A stretch of DNA of 64,000 bases from Mycobacterium sp. ACS4054 (GTDB lineage Bacteria > Actinomycetota > Actinomycetes > Mycobacteriales > Mycobacteriaceae), in NCBI RefSeq assembly GCF_001667275.1, contig NZ_LZHV01000061.1:346420-410419 (forward strand), in the 5' to 3' direction. Below, piece after piece: positions 60,662-64,000 of the stretch. Every line of letters starts with the position of its first letter. Within the stretch, counting starts at the first letter, position 1. The notes under the pieces are model-generated. The model searched no databases. It was not told where the DNA came from and worked only from the letters and a program-made list of their open reading frames with translations. The translations under genes were made by a program, and so were the position numbers.

Positions 60662-60683
60662 GGGCCTACGGGCCCTTATTTGT
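60662..60683 (+). terminator. Terminator-like hairpin in the rpfB leader (probable RNA switch)
   Basis: GGGCC (60662-60666), loop TACG, GGCCC (60671-60675), then TTATTTGT. It lies in the 5' leader, about 95 bases before rpfB, not at a gene end. In M. tuberculosis the rpfB leader has been described as an RNA switch with a terminator controlling the rpfB-ksgA-ispE operon. The hairpin here fits that model but was not folded by program. Confidence 0.55.
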
Positions 60684-60777
60684 CGCTTGGTGCTGATTAG
60701 GTCGTTGGAGTGCTTGCTGTGTTCGGGATAGACGCGCGTTGACTGTATTAACAAAACTTCATCAGACCCCCTCCCCG

Positions 60778-61866
60778 ATGCTGCGACTGATCGTCGGAGG
60801 CCTGCTGGTAGTTCTGGCGTGCGCCGGCGGCTTCGCGGTCTCCGCGTGCAAGACGGTGACGCTGACCGTCGACGGCATCGCGATGCGGGTGACCACCATG
60901 AAGTCGCGGGTCATCGACATCGTGCAGGAGAACGGCTTCGCCGTCGACGAGCGTGACGACCTGTACCCCGCGGGGGACGTCAAGGTGCACGACGCCGCCA
61001 ACATCGTGTTGCGCCGCAGCCGTCCGCTGCAGATCTCGCTGGACGGCCACGACACCAAGCAGGTGTGGACGACGGCGTCGACCGTCGACGAGGCGCTGGC
61101 CCAGCTGGCCATGACCGACACCGCCCCGGCCGCGGCCTCCCGCGGCAGCCGGGTCCCGCTGGCCGGCATGGCGCTGCCCGTCGTCAGCGCCAAGACCGTC
61201 CGCATCACCGACGGCGGCGCGACCCGCACGGTCCACCTGCCGGCGCCCAACGTCGCCGGCCTGCTGAGCGCCGCCGGCGCGCCGCTCCTCGAAGGCGATC
61301 AGGCCACGCCCAGCGCGTCCTCGCCCATCGTCGACGGCATGGAAATCCAGGTCACCCGTAACCGGATCCAGCGGGTCACCGAGCGAATGCCGTTGCAGCC
61401 GAACGCCCGCCGTGTCGAGGACCCGGACATGAACATGAGCCGCCAGGTCGTCGAGGACCCGGGCAGCCCGGGCACCCAGGACGTCACGTTCGCGGTGGCC
61501 ACCGTCAACGGCGTCGAGACCGGCCGGTTGCCGATCGCCAACACCGTGATCACCCCGGCCCGCGACGCCGTGGTGCGGGTGGGCACCAAGCCCGGCACCG
61601 ACGTGCCGCCGGTGACCAACGGCTCCATCTGGGACGCGATCGCGGGCTGCGAGGCCGGCGGGAACTGGGCCATCAACACCGGCAACGGCTACTACGGCGG
61701 TGTGCAGTTCGATCAGGGCACCTGGGAGCGCAACGGCGGGCTGCGGTTCGCCGCGCGCGCCGACCTGGCGACTCGGGAAGAGCAGATCGCCGTGGCCGAG
61801 GTGACGCGGGCGCGTCAGGGCTGGGGTGCGTGGCCGGTGTGCAGCGGAAGAGCTGGTGCGAGCTGA
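60778..61866 (+). CDS. rpfB: Resuscitation-promoting factor RpfB
   Basis: A 362-residue exported peptidoglycan hydrolase that helps dormant cells resume growth. The signal/lipoprotein-like N-terminus MLRLIVGGLLVVLACAGG is followed by DUF348 repeats (for example TTMKSRVIDIVQENGF and TASTVDEALAQLAM), a G5 domain (DVTFAVATVNGVETGRL), and the C-terminal Rpf domain (SIWDAIAGCEAGGNWAINTGNGYYGGVQFD) with the catalytic Glu in GCEAGG. Starting at ATG 60778 matches the known M. tuberculosis start; the longer frame begins in the leader. It overlaps ksgA by 28 bases. Confidence 0.96.
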   Translation: MLRLIVGGLLVVLACAGGFAVSACKTVTLTVDGIAMRVTTMKSRVIDIVQENGFAVDERDDLYPAGDVKVHDAANIVLRRSRPLQISLDGHDTKQVWTTASTVDEALAQLAMTDTAPAAASRGSRVPLAGMALPVVSAKTVRITDGGATRTVHLPAPNVAGLLSAAGAPLLEGDQATPSASSPIVDGMEIQVTRNRIQRVTERMPLQPNARRVEDPDMNMSRQVVEDPGSPGTQDVTFAVATVNGVETGRLPIANTVITPARDAVVRVGTKPGTDVPPVTNGSIWDAIAGCEAGGNWAINTGNGYYGGVQFDQGTWERNGGLRFAARADLATREEQIAVAEVTRARQGWGAWPVCSGRAGAS

Positions 61867-62771
61867 CCGTTCGGCTGCTCGGTCGCACCGAGATCAGGCG
61901 GCTTGCCAAAGAACTTGACTTCCGGCCACGGAAATCGCTCGGCCAAAACTTCGTTCACGACGCCAACACGGTCCGGCGGATCGTCTCGACCTCCGGCGTG
62001 GGTCGGTCCGACCACGTGCTGGAGGTCGGTCCCGGTTTGGGTTCGCTGACCCTGGCCCTGCTGGAGCGCGGCGCCACCGTCACCGCCGTCGAGATCGACC
62101 CGGTGCTGGCCGAGCGGCTGCCGCAAACCGTCGCCGAGCGCTCGCACAGCGAAAGCCAGCGACTCACCGTGGTCAACCGCGACGTGTTGACCCTGCGCGG
62201 CGACGAGCTTGACGCGCAGCCCAACGCGGTCGTGGCCAACCTGCCCTACAACGTCGCGGTGCCCGCGCTGCTGCGTCTGCTCGCCGAATTTCCGTCCATC
62301 AGGACCGTGACCGTCATGGTGCAGGCGGAGGTGGCCGAACGCCTTGCCGCCGAACCCGGCGGCAAGGAATACGGCGTGCCCAGCGTCAAGGTCCGCTTCT
62401 TCGGCACGGTCCGACGCTGCGGCATGGTGTCGCCGACCGTCTTCTGGCCGATTCCGCGCGTCTACTCCGGGCTCGTCCGCATCGACCGCTACGCCGCCGC
62501 GCCCTGGCCCACCGACGAGGCGTTCCGCCGACAGGTGTTTGGACTGGTGGACATCGCGTTCGCGCAGCGACGCAAGACGGCGCGCAACGCGTTCATCGAG
62601 TGGGCCGGCTCGGGCAACGAGTCGGCGAACCGGCTGCTGGCCGCCAGCATCGACCCGGCCCGCCGCGGTGAAACGCTGTCCATCGACGACTTCGTGCGGC
62701 TGTTGCGGCGGTCGACCGGATCGGCCGGTACCACCCCGCCCGCGACCCAACAGCAGCCGTCCCCGAGCTGA
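61839..62771 (+). CDS. ksgA: 16S rRNA dimethyladenosine transferase KsgA (RsmA)
   Basis: Dimethylates A1518 and A1519 of 16S rRNA during small-subunit maturation. The 310-residue protein has KSLGQNFVHDANTV, SAM motif VLEVGPGLGSLTLALL, VEIDPVLAERL, and the catalytic NLPYNVAVPALL (NLPY). GTG 61839 aligns with the known orthologue start; a GTG at 61830 would add three residues. It overlaps rpfB at the 5' end and is followed by ispE after about 60 bases, giving the conserved rpfB-ksgA-ispE operon that links cell-wall remodelling with ribosome maturation. Confidence 0.95.
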   Translation: MQRKSWCELTVRLLGRTEIRRLAKELDFRPRKSLGQNFVHDANTVRRIVSTSGVGRSDHVLEVGPGLGSLTLALLERGATVTAVEIDPVLAERLPQTVAERSHSESQRLTVVNRDVLTLRGDELDAQPNAVVANLPYNVAVPALLRLLAEFPSIRTVTVMVQAEVAERLAAEPGGKEYGVPSVKVRFFGTVRRCGMVSPTVFWPIPRVYSGLVRIDRYAAAPWPTDEAFRRQVFGLVDIAFAQRRKTARNAFIEWAGSGNESANRLLAASIDPARRGETLSIDDFVRLLRRSTGSAGTTPPATQQQPSPS

Positions 62772-62830
62772 GGGCGGCGCCGCTGCGTGTGGTTGGCCGG
62801 TCGCAGCGATAGTCTGCTGCGGTGGTCGAC

Positions 62831-63781
62831 ATGACTGGCGGCAATACCGCCGCCCAGTGGGTGCCCACCGGGTCGGTCACGGTTCGAGTGCCCGGGAAGG
62901 TCAACCTGTATCTGGCGGTCGGTGACCGCCGCGAGGACGGCTATCACGAGCTGACGACCGTGTTTCAGGCGGTTTCGCTGCTCGACGAGGTGACGGTCCG
63001 CAACGCCGACGTGCTCTCGCTCGAGCTCGTCGGCGAGGGCGCGGACAAGCTGCCCACCGACGAACGCAACCTGGCCTGGCAGGCCGCCGAGCTGATGGCC
63101 GAACACGTCGGCCGGGCGCCCGACGTCTCGATCATGATCGACAAGTCGATCCCGGTCGCCGGCGGGATGGCAGGTGGCAGCGCCGACGCGGCGGCCGTGC
63201 TGGTCGCCATGAACTCGCTGTGGGAGCTCAACGTGCCGCGACGCGACCTGCGCATGCTCGCCGCGCGGTTGGGCAGCGACGTGCCGTTCGCGCTGCACGG
63301 CGGCACCGCGTTGGGCACCGGCCGCGGCGAGGAGCTGGCGACCGTGTTGTCCCGCAACACGTTCCACTGGGTGCTGGCGTTCGCCGACGGCGAGCTGCTC
63401 ACGCGCAAGGTGTTCGCCGAGCTCGACCGGCTGCGGGAGGCCGGGGACCCGCCCCGGCTCGACGGCCCCGGCCCGGTGCTGGCGGCCCTGGCCGCCGGCG
63501 ACCCCGAACAGCTGGCGGCCCTGCTGGGCAACGAGATGCAGGCGGCCGCGGTGAGCCTGAACCCGAAGCTGCGCCGAACCCTGCGCGCGGGCGTCGAGGC
63601 GGGCGCCCTGGCGGGCATCGTGTCCGGCTCGGGCCCGACGTGCGCCTTCCTATGCCCCTCGGCGGGCACGGCGGTGGACGTGGGCACCGAGGTCTCCGGC
63701 GCGGGCGTCTGCCGCACGGTGCGGGTCGCCAGCGGGGCGGTCGCCGGGGCGCGCGTCGTTCCCGCGCCCACCGAAGTGTGA
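62831..63781 (+). CDS. ispE: 4-diphosphocytidyl-2-C-methyl-D-erythritol kinase IspE
   Basis: A GHMP kinase of the MEP isoprenoid pathway that phosphorylates CDP-methylerythritol. N-terminal VRVPGKVNLYLAVGDRREDGYHEL is the substrate-binding motif, and the ATP loop is KSIPVAGGMAGGSADAAAVL. The C-terminal motif GIVSGSGPTCAFLC is intact. ATG 62831 gives 316 residues; GTG 62822 or GTG 62861 are also possible starts. Third gene of the rpfB operon. Isoprenoid lipid carriers such as decaprenyl and undecaprenyl phosphate come from this pathway. Confidence 0.94.
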   Translation: MTGGNTAAQWVPTGSVTVRVPGKVNLYLAVGDRREDGYHELTTVFQAVSLLDEVTVRNADVLSLELVGEGADKLPTDERNLAWQAAELMAEHVGRAPDVSIMIDKSIPVAGGMAGGSADAAAVLVAMNSLWELNVPRRDLRMLAARLGSDVPFALHGGTALGTGRGEELATVLSRNTFHWVLAFADGELLTRKVFAELDRLREAGDPPRLDGPGPVLAALAAGDPEQLAALLGNEMQAAAVSLNPKLRRTLRAGVEAGALAGIVSGSGPTCAFLCPSAGTAVDVGTEVSGAGVCRTVRVASGAVAGARVVPAPTEV

Positions 63782-63879
63782 AAATCGACCCAAAACGCGC
63801 ATTCGTTTGGGCTGTTCCCTAAGAGGAGTTTAAGATAATGCGCGGTGACGGGTAGTGCTGAGCAAGAACACTTATTGTC
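63782..63879. other. Short intergenic region after ispE
   Basis: No gene is supported. An AT-rich stretch near 63830 (AAGATAAT) is promoter-like, and a short ATG frame beginning near 63838 runs only a few codons. It precedes the G/C homopolymer tail. Confidence 0.4.
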
Positions 63880-64000
63880 GTGGGGGGCCCCCCCCAACCC
63901 GCGCCGCCGAACCCCTGGGGGGGCCCCCCCCCGTTTAGGGCCCCCGGGGGGGCCCCCGGGGGGCGGGCCCCCGGGGGGGGGGGGGGGGGCGGGGGGGCGC
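63880..64000. other. Low-complexity G/C homopolymer tail, probable sequencing/assembly artefact
   Basis: The last ~120 bases consist almost entirely of long runs of G and C. No open frame, repeat unit or regulatory pattern explains this, and it differs sharply from the ordered sequence just before it. It most likely marks the end of a contig or a failed read region. Genes after ispE cannot be judged. Confidence 0.8.

Noticed and set aside
1..64000. CRISPR arrays, insertion sequences or prophage
   Set aside because: I saw no regularly spaced repeats, transposase motifs or phage structural genes. The accessory regions do not show IS boundaries.

Overview
The window is a stretch of chromosome from a mycobacterium. 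It is very GC-rich, and its two ends follow the gene order of Mycobacterium tuberculosis from about Rv0983 (pepD) to Rv1011 (ispE). A PPE protein, an RpfB resuscitation factor and a Glp/MoeA1 operon support this. The PPE gene and the large non-tuberculosis insertions suggest a non-tuberculous species, probably slow-growing. The assignment rests on remembered families and gene order, not on a database search.

Layout. 1-7.9 kb is conserved core: the 3' end of pepD, moaB2, mscL, a SAF-domain protein, the Ruc-type zinc-ribbon chaperone with a CIRCE operator, 5-formyl-THF cyclo-ligase, galU, moeA1/glp, rimJ, a GlpR/SepX-like membrane protein and tRNA-Ala(CGC). 8.2-15.2 kb is accessory: an orphan gene, a UsfY-like protein, a TetR/diiron-protein pair, a TetR divergent from a cytochrome P450, an M42 peptidase, a small unknown protein and a methyltransferase. 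15.3-18.3 kb is a heptose cassette (hddA-gmhA-gmhB) convergent with a WecG/TagA glycosyltransferase. 18.5-26.5 kb returns to core: cAMP-regulated acetyltransferase, two DUF5642-like lipoproteins, AlkB-like dioxygenase, arcA, pmt, rsmI and pabB. 26.6-28.7 kb is an ECF41 sigma factor with a flavoprotein.

28.9-56.1 kb, between pabB and metG, is a large polysaccharide island. It holds two paralogous DUF4832-like lipoproteins around a GAF-GGDEF-EAL c-di-GMP enzyme, a Wzz-BY-kinase fusion with a degenerate Walker A motif, a Wzy-like polymerase, several GT4-type glycosyltransferases, an aldo/keto reductase and GMC oxidoreductase, two methyltransferase-like proteins, a Wzx flippase, a WbaP/WcaJ-type initiating phosphosugar transferase, an RmlC-like epimerase, a PPE protein, two TetR regulators resembling butyrolactone receptors, a BcsB-like exported protein and a CE4 deacetylase. 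Together these look like a complete Wzx/Wzy-dependent exopolysaccharide system linked to c-di-GMP. Heptose from the 15-18 kb cassette may feed it, but the GDP-heptose pyrophosphorylase is not in the window.

56.1-63.8 kb holds a PAS protein, a TetR divergent from a DUF1772/deazaflavin-type pair, and then core genes metG, tatD and the rpfB-ksgA-ispE operon, whose leader carries a terminator-like hairpin. The last ~120 bases are G/C homopolymer runs that look like contig-end artefact rather than genome.
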